The notes: generated by a model from the sequence alone, not told the origin. Positions 1 to 9,238 are shown, counted from the first letter of the stretch. The stretch is DNA of 64,000 nucleotides from Paracoccus sp. JM45 (GCF_003590715.1 NZ_QQVY01000009.1:62001-126000); one strand, 5' to 3'. Program-made: numbers and translations.

Positions 1-464
1 CCCGCTGTCAGGTTGCGGACCAGCTTTTGCGTGCCGGTGTGGCAGAAGGAACAAGTCAGCGTGCAGCCAACCTGACTGCTGACACACAGCGTGCCACGAC
101 CCTCTTCGGGGATATAGACCACCTCGACCTCATGGCCGCCGGCGATACGGACCAGATATTTGCGCGTGCCATCGGTGCTGACCTGACGTGACACGATTTC
201 GGGCAGGGTAATTTCGAATTTATCGGCCAGCAGTTGGCGATAATCCTTGGCAAGATTCGTCATCTGCGCGAAATCGCGCACGCCCCAGTGATAGATCCAC
301 TGCCAGACCTGTCCGACGCGCATCTTCGCCTGACGTTCCGGAGTGCCTGCAGCGACCAGCGCTTCAAGCAGCTGCTCACGGGACAAACCGACGATATTCG
401 TGCGGCCCGTATCGGGCAGCTTGCGGGGGATGGTCAAAACATCCTGCGTGATCGGGGCGGACAT
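1..464 (-). CDS. rlmN: 23S rRNA/tRNA adenine C2-methyltransferase RlmN (3' part outside the window)
   Basis: Radical-SAM methyltransferase that forms 2-methyladenosine at A2503 of 23S rRNA (and A37 of some tRNAs in the family). The visible 154 residues are the N-terminal part. They contain a helical accessory segment with the family-typical [13 protein letters not shown] stretch, then the start of the radical-SAM barrel with the CTLTCSFC (CxxxCxxC) cluster ligands near residues 130-137. The ATG at 464 begins [15 protein letters not shown], typical of Rhodobacteraceae RlmN. The C-terminal part lies beyond position 1. The neighbour upstream on the same strand is an IalB-family gene ending 119 bases before it. 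Confidence 0.93.
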   Translation of the reverse strand, partial: MSAPITQDVLTIPRKLPDTGRTNIVGLSREQLLEALVAAGTPERQAKMRVGQVWQWIYHWGVRDFAQMTNLAKDYRQLLADKFEITLPEIVSRQVSTDGTRKYLVRIAGGHEVEVVYIPEEGRGTLCVSSQVGCTLTCSFCHTGTQKLVRNLTA

Positions 465-583
465 GACGATACCTGAAGATTGGGTGAAACGACGCAGATA
501 TGCCAAACGGGACCGGAAATCAACCAGCCCCGCCTAATTGTCCTGTCATACCTGCAATGAACGGGGCGGGTGCCCCGTCCGGA

Positions 584-1105
584 TTATTTGCAGCGTTCGC
601 GTGCCGTATTGGTCGCGGCAGTGATGCCCGACAGGCTAAACGTGTCCTTCGTGGTCGTCCCGCGCGCCGAACGGCCCGTGATGACCGCCGAGGAACCTGC
701 GCGCAACGAACTGATCATTGCCTGATCATCCGAGGGGCTGCCCGTCCATGCGCTTTCACCTTCGGTGAACAGGTTGAACTTGCGACCACCGACATCAACC
801 TCGACGGTCGAATCGGGCGCGAAGGGATAGCCGCCGGTAAAGGACACTTCACCGTCCTGACCCGGACGATAGGCCACATACAGGCGGATATCGCCGCGCT
901 GCACCTCGGTCGGCTGACCGTCTTTGGTGTTGATCGTGGACTTGGGCGGGGAAACCGCCCAGCATTCGCGGGGGCTGTCGGCTGCAAAGACCGTCCAGTC
1001 ACCCTCGGTTGCCACGACGTTGTTCGTTTCCTGGGCAATCGCCGTACCAAGTCCGGCGATCAGGACAAGACTTGCGCCGAAACCGCGCAGCGTAGTTTTC
1101 ATCAT
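584..1105 (-). CDS. Invasion-associated locus B (IalB) family periplasmic protein
   Basis: A 173-residue secreted protein of the IalB family (first named in Bartonella; widespread in alphaproteobacteria, function not settled). It begins with a Sec signal peptide (MMKTTLRGFGASLVLIAGLG, cleavage probably after AIA). The mature part has the family features: an opening GDWTVF-type strand, a C-W pair in RECWAVSP, and a closing Cys near the C terminus. The start is set by an AGGAGG at 1112-1117, six bases before the ATG at 1105; a second ATG at 1102 is also possible, and the longer form beginning at 1126 has no such site. No clear partner is seen nearby. Confidence 0.85.
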   Translation of the reverse strand: MMKTTLRGFGASLVLIAGLGTAIAQETNNVVATEGDWTVFAADSPRECWAVSPPKSTINTKDGQPTEVQRGDIRLYVAYRPGQDGEVSFTGGYPFAPDSTVEVDVGGRKFNLFTEGESAWTGSPSDDQAMISSLRAGSSAVITGRSARGTTTKDTFSLSGITAATNTARERCK

Positions 1106-1256
1106 GCTCTGCCTCCTGAGATTCATTTCGCCACTCGATCGGCGTTGTTCCCGATTGCGGTGGTCTTTTCAACCATCTCTCGTCAGGATAGCGAAAATCG
1201 CGGCACCCGAAAGGGCGTGCAAGCGAAATCGCGCAATTGTCAGGGAGAATTTGCGA

Positions 1257-2243
1257 ATGCGTTCCGCAGATATGATTGAACTGTGGCGCGGCGGAATGAG
1301 AGAGAGCCTGCATCGCGGCCATGCCGTGATCTGTGATGCCCACGGCCTGGTCGAGGCATGGGGCCAACCGTCGCGCACCATCTTTCCACGGTCGTCCTGT
1401 AAAATGATTCAGGCGCTTCCCCTGATCGAAAGCGGTGCCGCCGATGCGGCAGGGCTGACGGACCGCCAGCTGGCACTGGCCTGCGCCAGCCATTCGGGCG
1501 GTGATCTTCATGTCAAAGCCGTCGAAAGCTGGATCACCGGCATGGGGCTTGCCGAAGCGGATTTGCGCTGCGGCACCCATATGCCCCGCGATCCCGCCGA
1601 AAACCGCCGTCTGACCTGTTCGGATGAAAGCCCCTGTCAGTATCACAACAACTGTTCGGGAAAACACGCCGGTTTCCTGACATTGAACAAACATCTGCGC
1701 GGCGGCGCGGATTATGTCGACCCCGACCACCCCGTCCAGCAGGCTGTCAAAGCCGCATTCGAGGATGTGACAGGTGAAACCAGCCCCGGCTTCGGCATTG
1801 ACGGTTGTTCGGCCCCCAACTGGGCGTCGTCGCTGGAAGGTCTGGCACGCGGCATGGCCCGCTTTGCCAATCCCGGTAACGACACCCGCGGGCAGGCCAT
1901 GCAGCGACTGGCCACTGCCATGCGGACATATCCCGAATTGGTCGCGGGTGAAGGCCGCGCCTGCACCCTGCTGATGCAGGCGATGGACCATAAGGTCACC
2001 GTCAAGACCGGTGCCGAGGGGGTGTTTGTCGCCATCCTGCCCGAACAGGGTCTGGGAATCGCGCTGAAGATTACCGATGGCGCCACCCGCGCCGCCGAGG
2101 CTGCTATTACCGCGCTGCTGATCCATCTTGGCGCGCTGGACGCCAGACATCCGGTGGCGGAAAAGCTGCTGAACGGACCTATCCTGAACTGTCGCGGCAT
2201 GGTGACCGGCGACATGCGGACCGCACAAGCATTCCCGCATTAA
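1257..2243 (+). CDS. L-asparaginase of the Asparaginase_II (AnsA / Rhizobium type) family
   Basis: A 328-residue cytosolic enzyme expected to hydrolyse L-asparagine to aspartate and ammonia. It belongs to the rhizobial-type asparaginase family (PF06089), not to the E. coli AnsA/AnsB fold. Visible family features are the early ELWRGG strand, the SHSGG segment, the CSGKHAGFL motif (residues about 142-150) and FGIDGCSAPNWAS (residues about 178-190), with the conserved Cys/Lys/Ser residues of the serine-lysine active site. The start at 1257 follows a GGGAG about ten bases upstream; the ATG five codons later (1272) is an alternative. It diverges from the IalB gene across about 150 bases. Confidence 0.9.
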   Translation: MRSADMIELWRGGMRESLHRGHAVICDAHGLVEAWGQPSRTIFPRSSCKMIQALPLIESGAADAAGLTDRQLALACASHSGGDLHVKAVESWITGMGLAEADLRCGTHMPRDPAENRRLTCSDESPCQYHNNCSGKHAGFLTLNKHLRGGADYVDPDHPVQQAVKAAFEDVTGETSPGFGIDGCSAPNWASSLEGLARGMARFANPGNDTRGQAMQRLATAMRTYPELVAGEGRACTLLMQAMDHKVTVKTGAEGVFVAILPEQGLGIALKITDGATRAAEAAITALLIHLGALDARHPVAEKLLNGPILNCRGMVTGDMRTAQAFPH

Positions 2244-2324
2244 CACACGTCACGAAAACGACGCAGATCTATGCTTGGATGACGGTGCGGAAGTTCCCCG
2301 CTCCGTTGTCCCTCATGCCTGTCG

Positions 2325-2352
2325 CCGGCGCCCCTTGGCAGAGTGGCGCCGG
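2325..2352. terminator. GC-rich hairpin between convergent genes
   Basis: A perfect 8-bp stem (CCGGCGCC with GGCGCCGG, loop of 12 bases) lies between the ends of the asparaginase and the TauE-type gene. It has no long T-run on either strand, so it may be a weak bidirectional terminator or a transcript 3'-end stabiliser. Confidence 0.45.
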
Positions 2353-2360
2353 TTCTGCCC

Positions 2361-3119
2361 TTACAGCATCTGCCAGATCAACCGCAGCGCCAGCACGGTC
2401 GATGTGATGACAAGCAGGGGCTTGATCAGTTTCGACCCGATACGCGACGCCAGACGTGCACCCAAAGCCGCGCCGCCGATCTGCGCGACCCCCATACAGA
2501 TGCCCAAGGCCCACAGGGGATTCCCGATCAGCGAAAATGCCGCCAAGCCGCCCAGATTCGACGCGAAGTTCAGCATTTTGGTATGCGCGGTGGCCTTCAG
2601 CACGCCGTATCCGGCCAGCATCACAAAGCCGATCATATAAAAGGCCCCTGCCCCCGGCCCGATCAACCCGTCGTAAAAGCCGATAAACGGCACCATCGTC
2701 GCGGCAAACATGGTCGGCGTCATCCGGCGTGTGCGGTCCAGATCGTTCAACCCCGGCTTTAACGCGAAAAACAGCGCGATGCCGATCAGGATGACCGGCA
2801 GGACAATCCGCAAACCATCCGTGGGAATTGCCGTCACCAGCGCTGCGCCTGCAGCACCGGCAGCACCCGCAACCAGCGCCGAACGCCATTGGGTGCGCGG
2901 ATCGACCAACCCGCGCGCAGCATAGCTGATGGCCGCCGTTGCCGCGCCGAAAACGCCCTGAACCTTATTGGTCGCCAATGCCTGTGCAGGCGGAATGCCC
3001 GCAAGCATCAGAACCGGCACGGTGATCAGCCCGCCTCCGCCCGCGATGGCATCGACAAAGCCCGCAGCAAAGGCGGCTCCGATCAGAAGAATCAGCAGAT
3101 CGACAGAGAGGTCCAGCAT
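2361..3119 (-). CDS. TSUP (TauE/SafE, YfcA-like) family membrane exporter
   Basis: A 252-residue integral membrane protein of the TSUP family, proposed exporters of sulfite, sulfoacetate or related anions. The hallmark half-motif AAFAAGFVDAIAGGGGLITV (residues about 16-35) and the second-half GFYDGLIGPGAGAF repeat are present, with about eight hydrophobic segments. It lies 72 bases downstream of serB on the same strand and could be co-transcribed. Substrate cannot be told from sequence. It is far from the sulfonate operon at the other end of the window, so I do not assign it there. Confidence 0.87.
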   Translation of the reverse strand: MLDLSVDLLILLIGAAFAAGFVDAIAGGGGLITVPVLMLAGIPPAQALATNKVQGVFGAATAAISYAARGLVDPRTQWRSALVAGAAGAAGAALVTAIPTDGLRIVLPVILIGIALFFALKPGLNDLDRTRRMTPTMFAATMVPFIGFYDGLIGPGAGAFYMIGFVMLAGYGVLKATAHTKMLNFASNLGGLAAFSLIGNPLWALGICMGVAQIGGAALGARLASRIGSKLIKPLLVITSTVLALRLIWQML

Positions 3120-3191
3120 AGCGCCCCCGCATGGCGGGGCAGTTGTCCCGCAAGACCCGCCACCCCCGTTACATTATTGGAAATTCGGGCG

Positions 3192-4070
3192 TTAGCCCGC
3201 GACGAAGTCGGCTTTGTGATACCCCTGCAGATACAGCAGCGCCGTCAGATCACCGTGATTGATGCGAATCTGCGCCTGCGCCGCAACTGCGGGTTTGGCA
3301 TGCAGTGCGACGCCCGATCCGGCCAGTTGGATCATGCCCAGATCATTGGCGCCGTCCCCCACTGCCATCACATCCTGCGCCGTCAGGCCGAAGCGGTCGG
3401 TGATGCGGTTCAATGCCTCGATCTTGGCTTCGCGGCCAAGAACGGGCAGTGCGACATGGCCCGTCAGCACCCCCTCATCCGCCAGAAGGACATTGGCACG
3501 ATGTTCGTCAAAGCCCAGCTGGGCCGCGACAGCTGTGGTGAAGGCCGTGAACCCGCCCGACACCAGCGCCGCATGCGATCCATGCGCCCGCATCGTCGCC
3601 ACAAGTTCCCGCCCCCCCGAGGCCAGAGTGATTCGCGTTTCCAGCACCTGCTGAATGACATTTTCATCCAGACCCGCCAGCAGGGACACACGCTCGATCA
3701 AGGCTTCGTGAAAATCCAGCTCTCCGTTCATGGCACGGGCGGTGATATCGACCACGCGCGGGCCAACGCCTGCAAAATCAGCCAGTTCGTCGATGCATTC
3801 CTGATTGATCATGGTTGAATCCATATCCGCCAGCAGCACCTTCTTGCGACGGCCTTCGGCGGGCTGGATGACCAGATCGATCCCGATGGATTGCAGGTCG
3901 GACCAGACCTGATCCAGATCGACCGGAATATCGGCCACGTCAAATTCGGCAGCAATATCAGTGGCCAGCCAGCGCGGTTCGGACCCGCCCCAACGTGCGG
4001 AAATGCCCTGCGGAAGATCGCCATCAAGGTTGGCGGCAGCAGGGGCGGCAATCAGCGAGACGGTGAACAT
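3192..4070 (-). CDS. serB: Phosphoserine phosphatase
   Basis: HAD-family phosphatase performing the last step of serine synthesis, O-phospho-L-serine to L-serine. The 292-residue protein has an N-terminal regulatory part of about 75 residues and a C-terminal HAD domain. The DMDST (DxDxT) nucleophile motif is near residue 85, the Ser/Gly-rich SGGF motif is in the middle and GDGANDLGM is near the end. The ATG at 4070 follows a GGAAG. The reading frame stays open far upstream, but that part is antisense to serC. It diverges from serC-serA, so the three serine genes flank one control region. Confidence 0.96.
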   Translation of the reverse strand: MFTVSLIAAPAAANLDGDLPQGISARWGGSEPRWLATDIAAEFDVADIPVDLDQVWSDLQSIGIDLVIQPAEGRRKKVLLADMDSTMINQECIDELADFAGVGPRVVDITARAMNGELDFHEALIERVSLLAGLDENVIQQVLETRITLASGGRELVATMRAHGSHAALVSGGFTAFTTAVAAQLGFDEHRANVLLADEGVLTGHVALPVLGREAKIEALNRITDRFGLTAQDVMAVGDGANDLGMIQLAGSGVALHAKPAVAAQAQIRINHGDLTALLYLQGYHKADFVAG

Positions 4071-4129
4071 GGCGCTTCCTTCAATCGACTGTCTTGGGGT
4101 GTAGATCAAAGATTTTCCTTGCGCCAGAG

Positions 4130-4202
4130 ACCTGCGGCCCCTAAGTCCGGCAGTGGGACACCCTTCCCCAACGAAGGGCTTTATAGCTGGAAGGCTAGTC
4201 AC
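4130..4202 (+). promoter_or_regulatory. Candidate serC leader RNA element
   Basis: The serC leader contains a perfect 6-bp hairpin, CCCTTC-(cccaac)-GAAGGG at 4161-4178, preceded by GGGACA and followed at 4183-4193 by a GGAAGG that serves as the ribosome site of serC. A conserved structured RNA of alphaproteobacteria, the serC motif, is known at this position upstream of serC. The layout and hairpin agree with my memory of that motif, but I could not run a covariance model. Confidence 0.6.
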
Positions 4203-5348
4203 ATGACCGAGTTGAAGACCCCGGAAACGCGTCCGGCAAACCCGCGCTTTTCTTCTGGCCCTTGCGCCAAGATCCCCCAATACAATCTGGACATGCTTGC
4301 CGACGCGCCCTTGGGCCGCTCGCATCGCGCTGCCATTGGCAAGTCGAAACTGGGCGAAGCCATCGACTTGACCCGCGAAGTCCTGAACGTTCCCGCCGAT
4401 TACCGCATCGGCATCGTCCCCGGTTCCGACACCGGCGCGGTCGAGATGGCGATGTGGACCATGCTGGGTGAACGCCCCGTGGAAATGCTGGCTTGGGAAA
4501 GCTTCGGCGAAGGCTGGGTCACGGATGCCGTGAAACAGCTGAAGCTGGACGCCACCGTCCGCAAAGCCGATTACGGTCACATCGTTGATTTCGCCGAAGT
4601 CGATTTCAACAAAGACGTCGTCTTTACATGGAACGGCACCACCAGCGGCGTGCGCGTTCCCAATGGCGATGCGATCCCCGCCGACCGTCAGGGCCTGACC
4701 ATCTGTGACGCCACCAGTGCGGCATTCGCCATGGACCTGCCGTGGGACAAGCTGGATGTCGTGACCTTCAGCTGGCAGAAAGTGCTGGGCGGCGAAGGCG
4801 CGCACGGGATGCTGATCCTGTCGCCCCGCGCGGTCGAGCGCCTGGAAAGCTTTACCCCCGACCGCCCCCTGCCCAAGATCTTCCGCCTGACCAAAGGTGG
4901 CAAGCTGATCGAAGGCATCTTCAAGGGTGAAACGATCAACACGCCCTCGATGCTGGCGGTTGAAGATTATTTGGTCGCGCTGAAATGGGCCCAAGGACTG
5001 GGCGGTGTATCGGGTCTGGTTGCCCGTGCGGATGCCAATGCCAAGGCAGTTCGTGATTTCATCGCGGACAAAGACTGGATCGCCGATCTGGCCGCTGATC
5101 CCGCCACCGGTTCGACCACCAGCGTCTGCCTGAAGTTCACCGACCCTGCCATCAAGGACGGCGCTGCCTTTGCAAAGGCTGTGGCCAAGCGGTTGGACAA
5201 GGAAAACGTGGCGCTGGACGCCGGTGCCTATCGTGATGCGCCTGCCGGTCTGCGGATCTGGTGCGGCTCGACGGTCGAGACCAGCGACGTGGCAGCCCTG
5301 ATGCCGTGGATCGAATGGGCCTATCGCGCCGAGCTGGCCGCGCAGTAA
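4203..5348 (+). CDS. serC: Phosphoserine aminotransferase
   Basis: PLP-dependent class V aminotransferase converting 3-phosphohydroxypyruvate and glutamate to O-phosphoserine and 2-oxoglutarate. The 381-residue length fits the alphaproteobacterial type. Visible are the N-terminal [11 protein letters not shown] substrate loop, the [23 protein letters not shown]-site region and the [14 protein letters not shown] segment with the PLP lysine. The ATG at 4203 follows a GGAAGG at 4189-4194. serA follows after 127 bases, so the two make a serine-synthesis operon or adjacent units. Confidence 0.96.
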   Translation: MTELKTPETRPANPRFSSGPCAKIPQYNLDMLADAPLGRSHRAAIGKSKLGEAIDLTREVLNVPADYRIGIVPGSDTGAVEMAMWTMLGERPVEMLAWESFGEGWVTDAVKQLKLDATVRKADYGHIVDFAEVDFNKDVVFTWNGTTSGVRVPNGDAIPADRQGLTICDATSAAFAMDLPWDKLDVVTFSWQKVLGGEGAHGMLILSPRAVERLESFTPDRPLPKIFRLTKGGKLIEGIFKGETINTPSMLAVEDYLVALKWAQGLGGVSGLVARADANAKAVRDFIADKDWIADLAADPATGSTTSVCLKFTDPAIKDGAAFAKAVAKRLDKENVALDAGAYRDAPAGLRIWCGSTVETSDVAALMPWIEWAYRAELAAQ

Positions 5349-5365
5349 TTTGCGTCCCGCGATGG

Positions 5366-5420
5366 CCGGGGGGCTGTCTGCCCCCCGGCCCCCCCGAGGA
5401 TATTTCCTTCACGAATGATG
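5366..5420. repeat. GC-rich intergenic palindrome with AT-rich tail, copy 1
   Basis: A hairpin with a perfect 8-bp stem (CCGGGGGG at 5366-5373, CCCCCCGG at 5381-5388) is followed by a C-run and the tail GAGGATATTTCCTTCACGAA. A diverged copy with the same layout lies at 17683-17730. Elements like this are scattered between genes in many Rhodobacteraceae genomes. Here it sits between serC and serA and could also act as a processing or termination signal. Confidence 0.65.
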
Positions 5421-5475
5421 AAATGCGCATCTGCGAGGCCAAGCCCGGATGCCGCCCCCGATAAGGATGAATGAC

Positions 5476-7065
5476 ATGCCAAAGGTTCTCGTCTCTGACA
5501 AACTGTCCGAAACCGCCGTCCAGATTTTCCGCGACCGTGGCGTCGAGGTCGATTACATGCCCGACTTGGGCAAAGATAAAGACAAGCTGGCCGAAGTGAT
5601 CGGACAGTATGACGGTTTGGCGATCCGCTCGGCCACCAAGGTTACCGACAAGCTGCTTGAAGCCGCGACCAACCTGAAGGTCATCGGCCGTGCCGGTATC
5701 GGGGTCGATAACGTCGACATCCCCGCCGCCAGCAAGAAGGGCGTGATCGTCATGAACACGCCCTTTGGCAACAGCGTGACCACCGCCGAACATGCCATCG
5801 CCATGATGTTTGCCGTGGCCCGCCAGCTGCCCGAAGCCAGCGTCAGCACCCATGCCGGCAAGTGGGAAAAGAACCGCTTTATGGGCGTCGAGCTGTTCAA
5901 CAAGACGCTTGGCGTGATCGGTGCGGGCAATATTGGTTCCATCGTGATTGACCGTGCGCTTGGCCTGCACATGAAGGTCGTCGCCTATGACCCCTTCCTG
6001 TCGGAAGACCGCGCCAAGGAACTGGGCGTCACCAAGGTCGATCTGGATGAATTGCTGGCCCGCGCCGATTTCATCACCTTCCACGTGCCGCTGACCGACA
6101 AGACCCGCAACATCCTGTCGCGCGACGCCATCGCCAAGCTGAAGCCGAATGTCCGCATCATCAACTGTGCCCGTGGCGGCCTGGTTGACGAAGAAGCATT
6201 GGCCGAAGCCCTAAACGAAGGCCGCGTTGCCGGTGCTGCATTCGACGTGTTTGCGGTCGAGCCTGCCACCGACAGCCCGCTGTTCAACCTGCCGAACGTC
6301 GTCGTCACCCCGCACTTGGGTGCCGCCACGACCGAAGCACAGGAAAACGTGGCCCTGCAGGTCGCGGAACAGATGTCGGATTACCTGTTGACCGGCGCTG
6401 TCGAAAACGCGCTGAATATGCCCTCGGTCACGGCGGAAGAAGCAACCGTCATGGGTCCGTGGATCAAGCTGGCCTCGCATCTGGGCGCTTTCGTCGGCCA
6501 GATGACGGATGAGCCGATCAAGGCGATCAACGTGCTTTATGACGGCACGGTGTCGACGATGAACCTGAACGCGTTGAACGCGGCTGTGATTGCGGGCGTG
6601 ATGAAGGCGACGAACCCGGATGTGAACATGGTCTCGGCCCCCGTGATGGCCAAGGATCGTGGCGTGCAGGTGTCGACCACCCGTCAGGACAAGGCCGGCG
6701 CATACGAAGGCTATATCAAGCTGACCTGCGTCACCGACACGCGTGAGCGTTCGATTGCGGGCACGGTCTTCAGCGACGGCAAGCCGCGCTTCATCCAGAT
6801 CCGCGGTATCAATGTCGACGCCGAGGTGGGCGAACACATGCTGTATACCCGCAATAAGGACGTTCCGGGCGTCATCGGCCAGCTGGGCATGACCTTGGGC
6901 GATCTGGGCGTGAACATCGCGAACTTCACGCTTGGCCGTTCGGCCAATGACAAGGATGCGATCGCGATTCTTTATCTGGACGAAGCGATCAGCAACGACG
7001 CTTTGGCCACCTTGCAGAACACCGGTAAGTTCCTGCAGGCCCGCGGATTGCAATTCGAGGTTTGA
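5476..7065 (+). CDS. serA: D-3-phosphoglycerate dehydrogenase
   Basis: NAD-dependent first enzyme of serine synthesis (3-phosphoglycerate to 3-phosphohydroxypyruvate). At 529 residues it is the long type: substrate-binding domain, Rossmann domain with GAGNIGS near residues 147-153, the catalytic Arg/Glu/His set (CARGG near 232-236, TPHLGAAT near 280-287), an intervening ASB domain and a C-terminal ACT domain (residues about 455-529) that usually binds serine for feedback. I take the ATG at 5476: the AAGGA at 5463-5467 is correctly spaced for it and directly abuts the alternative ATG at 5467. Confidence 0.96.
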   Translation: MPKVLVSDKLSETAVQIFRDRGVEVDYMPDLGKDKDKLAEVIGQYDGLAIRSATKVTDKLLEAATNLKVIGRAGIGVDNVDIPAASKKGVIVMNTPFGNSVTTAEHAIAMMFAVARQLPEASVSTHAGKWEKNRFMGVELFNKTLGVIGAGNIGSIVIDRALGLHMKVVAYDPFLSEDRAKELGVTKVDLDELLARADFITFHVPLTDKTRNILSRDAIAKLKPNVRIINCARGGLVDEEALAEALNEGRVAGAAFDVFAVEPATDSPLFNLPNVVVTPHLGAATTEAQENVALQVAEQMSDYLLTGAVENALNMPSVTAEEATVMGPWIKLASHLGAFVGQMTDEPIKAINVLYDGTVSTMNLNALNAAVIAGVMKATNPDVNMVSAPVMAKDRGVQVSTTRQDKAGAYEGYIKLTCVTDTRERSIAGTVFSDGKPRFIQIRGINVDAEVGEHMLYTRNKDVPGVIGQLGMTLGDLGVNIANFTLGRSANDKDAIAILYLDEAISNDALATLQNTGKFLQARGLQFEV

Positions 7066-7073
7066 CCTGAACC

Positions 7074-7101
7074 CCGCGCGCCCTTACCCAAGGGCGCGCG
7101 G
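7074..7101 (+). terminator. Strong hairpin after serA
   Basis: A perfect 12-bp stem, CCGCGCGCCCTT with AAGGGCGCGCGG and a four-base loop, begins nine bases after the serA stop. There is no T-run, so it may be a stabiliser or a weak terminator before the next gene at 7142. Confidence 0.6.
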
Positions 7102-7141
7102 CACCCCTGCCTTGCCGCGCGCCACGGATAAGGATGACAGG

Positions 7142-7864
7142 ATGCGACTTTACGCAATCGGCGATATCCACGGACAATTGGACCTGTTGAAGGCCGCGCA
7201 TCAGCGCATCTTCGATGATGGCGGGCCGGATGCGACCATCGCCCATGTGGGCGATCTGATCGACCGCGGACCGGATTCTGCAAGTGTGGTCGAATACCTG
7301 ATGCAAGGACGCAATGCGGGCCGACCTTGGGTTATTACGCGCGGCAACCATGACCGCTTTCTGCCGAATTTTCTGAACACGCCGGATTGGACAGACAAGG
7401 GTATGTCGACTGGCGCGCATTGGGTGGATCATCCGGGGCTGGGGGCGGCTGCGACGCTGGCCTCTTACGGGGTGGACATTGACCAGCCGCGCGCCGATCT
7501 GCACCGCGATGCCCTGCGTGCCGTGCCTGCCACCCATGCCAAGTTTCTGGCGACCCTGCCCCTGTGGTATCTGCATCCACTGGCGCTGGTCGTTCATGCG
7601 GGTGTGCGTCCGAGTGTCGATCTGCAAGCGCAGGACGAACATGATCTGGTCTGGATCCGCAAAGGTTTTCTGGAACACGAAGGGGGGTATGGCCCGTTAG
7701 TTGTTCATGGCCATACCGCGCTGGAACGTCCGACGCTTTATCGCAACCGGCTAAATATCGACAGCGGTGCCGCCTATGGCCGCAAGATGACCGCCGTGGC
7801 GATCGAAGCGGACGGCGTCCATGTGCTGACAGAAACGGGCCGCGTGCCCATGCAGGTGGAATAG
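7142..7864 (+). CDS. Calcineurin-like metallophosphoesterase (PPP-type serine/threonine phosphatase family)
   Basis: A 240-residue cytosolic phosphoesterase with the complete PPP signature: GDIHG (residues 7-11), GDLIDRG (about 39-45), GNHD (about 67-70) and VHGHT near the C terminus (about 196-200), which together bind two metal ions. Related bacterial proteins act on phosphoproteins or on small phosphoesters; the substrate is not evident here. An AAGGATGACAGG precedes the ATG. It abuts creA with no gap, so the two are translated from one message. Confidence 0.9.
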   Translation: MRLYAIGDIHGQLDLLKAAHQRIFDDGGPDATIAHVGDLIDRGPDSASVVEYLMQGRNAGRPWVITRGNHDRFLPNFLNTPDWTDKGMSTGAHWVDHPGLGAAATLASYGVDIDQPRADLHRDALRAVPATHAKFLATLPLWYLHPLALVVHAGVRPSVDLQAQDEHDLVWIRKGFLEHEGGYGPLVVHGHTALERPTLYRNRLNIDSGAAYGRKMTAVAIEADGVHVLTETGRVPMQVE

Positions 7865-8329
7865 ATGATACGGAATTTTGCAGCAGCGCTTTTGATGGCA
7901 GCCCTTCCCGCGCAGGTGATGGCAGAGGAAGTCGCCCGTGTCGGCGTCGATTGGGTCGGCAATGATGTCATCGTCGAGGCGATCCACGACCCCAAAGTCT
8001 CGGGCGTGACCTGCCATCTGGCCTATTTCAGCCGCTCGGTTCTGGACCGGCTCAGTCAGGGCAACTGGTTCGAGGACCCTTCGAACAGCGCCATCCAGTG
8101 CACCCGCACGGGTCCCATCAACCTGTCCGAGATTGACACAGGCGATGACGGCGAAAAGGTTTTCAGCGAAGGCCGGTCGCTGGTGTTCAAATCGCTTAGC
8201 GTGCGGCGCATCTATGATGCGGAAAACCGTGTGCTGATCTATCTGGCCCATAGCGCGGAACTGTCCGAAGGCTCGGCCAAGATGTCGCTGGCCACGGTTC
8301 CCCTGACGGATGAGGATCAGGCCCCCTGA
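7865..8329 (+). CDS. creA: CreA family periplasmic protein
   Basis: A 154-residue protein with an N-terminal signal peptide (MIRNFAAALLMAALPAQVMA) and the CreA domain. Landmarks shared with E. coli CreA are the strand around IVEAIHDPKVSGVTCHL, the paired cysteines (in TCHL and in IQCTRTGPI), SLVFKSL and a YDAENRVLIYL segment. The biological role of CreA is unknown despite its name. The start directly follows the stop of the phosphoesterase, and AGGTGG at its end serves as ribosome site. Confidence 0.88.
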   Translation: MIRNFAAALLMAALPAQVMAEEVARVGVDWVGNDVIVEAIHDPKVSGVTCHLAYFSRSVLDRLSQGNWFEDPSNSAIQCTRTGPINLSEIDTGDDGEKVFSEGRSLVFKSLSVRRIYDAENRVLIYLAHSAELSEGSAKMSLATVPLTDEDQAP

Positions 8330-8421
8330 CCTGCGTTGCGTCACCCCGCTGTCATCCGGTGGACAGAATCGCATTCAACAGCTAAACAGCCGCTGTCTTT
8401 TAAGGATATCGGACGTTGACG

Positions 8422-8769
8422 ATGGAAGCCCCCCGGATACCGGTTGAAAGCCGCAGTGCGAAATACAGCTTGGGCCAGGTGGTCAAGCACCGGAACCGCC
8501 CGTTCCGCGGGGTGATTTTCGATGTCGATCCGGAATTCGCCAATACCGACGAATGGTATGAATCCATCCCCGAGGATGCCCGACCGGAAAAAGACCAGCC
8601 CTTCTATCACCTCTTTGCCGAAACCGAGGCGACCTATTACGTTGCCTATGTGTCGGAAGGCAACCTAGAGCTGGATATCTCAGGCGAACCGCTAGAGCAT
8701 CCCGAGGTGGATGAGATGTTTGGCGATTACGAAGACGGGCGCTATCATCTGGCGGCGCATATCAACTGA
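8422..8769 (+). CDS. hspQ: Heat shock protein HspQ
   Basis: A 115-residue member of the HspQ (YccV, hemimethylated-DNA-binding) family, known in enterobacteria as a specificity-enhancing factor of Lon protease. Typical features are SLGQVVKHRNRPFRGVIFDV near the N terminus, a DQPFYHLFAE strand and YVAYVSEGNL. I chose the ATG at 8422; a TTG two codons earlier (8416) lies nine bases after an AAGGA and is an alternative start. The 3' end overlaps by eight bases the convergent RsbW-like gene. Confidence 0.9.
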   Translation: MEAPRIPVESRSAKYSLGQVVKHRNRPFRGVIFDVDPEFANTDEWYESIPEDARPEKDQPFYHLFAETEATYYVAYVSEGNLELDISGEPLEHPEVDEMFGDYEDGRYHLAAHIN

Positions 8770-9238
8770 GGTTTTCATCCTCCCTTTCCATGAATGGGAT
8801 GTTGAACGCCAGATAGTTGCGGCTGGAGGCGCGGTAATAACATAGCGCCTGCGTCAGGTTCTGCACCAGAAACCAGCCAAAGCCACCTTCGGGCAGATTA
8901 TCCGCAATGGCGGGTGGCAGACTGCGTGGCAGCATACACGCATCAGGCAATGACACCCCATCATCGGCCAGTGCACAGGCCAACCCCGCCTGATGCCGCA
9001 CGATACACAGATGGATGACGGGCAGCCTGTCACTGGTGGCGACAGGCGCATGTTCGGCGACGTTGTTCATCAGCTCGGCCATGACCAGTTCCAGCCGCCC
9101 CAGCGTATCATCGCAGACATCACGGGCAAAGCGGTGGCGCATGTCGGTCAGCGTGGCACGGACAACAACCGGATCGGCATCCAGCACGCGATGGAACATC
9201 GGCTGGGTCTTCGGGGGCACGACAGCCTTCAACCTCAT
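8762..9238 (-). CDS. RsbW-like anti-sigma factor kinase (GHKL ATPase)
   Basis: A 158-residue single-domain GHKL ATPase. Seen are an N box ELVMAELMNNVAEHA (residues about 50-64), a degenerate G1 box around ADDGVSLPD and a G2 box EGGFGWFLVQNL (about 117-128). Such proteins bind a sigma factor or another partner and phosphorylate a STAS antagonist. Its start overlaps by four bases the stop of the STAS gene upstream, so the two are a classic antagonist/kinase pair. No sigma factor or PP2C phosphatase is adjacent, so the target is unknown. Confidence 0.85.
   Translation of the reverse strand: MRLKAVVPPKTQPMFHRVLDADPVVVRATLTDMRHRFARDVCDDTLGRLELVMAELMNNVAEHAPVATSDRLPVIHLCIVRHQAGLACALADDGVSLPDACMLPRSLPPAIADNLPEGGFGWFLVQNLTQALCYYRASSRNYLAFNIPFMEREDENLS

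Noticed and set aside
999-2246. 415-codon open frame antisense to the asparaginase gene
   Set aside because: The plus-strand frame is a recognised enzyme; the antisense protein is low-complexity and runs over two genes.
2361-3119. TauE-type exporter as part of the sulfonate island
   Set aside because: It lies more than 50 kb away beside serB and has no sulfonate genes around it.
4071-4994. 308-codon upstream extension of the serB frame
   Set aside because: It is antisense to serC; serB homologues begin at [10 protein letters not shown], and a ribosome site precedes that ATG.
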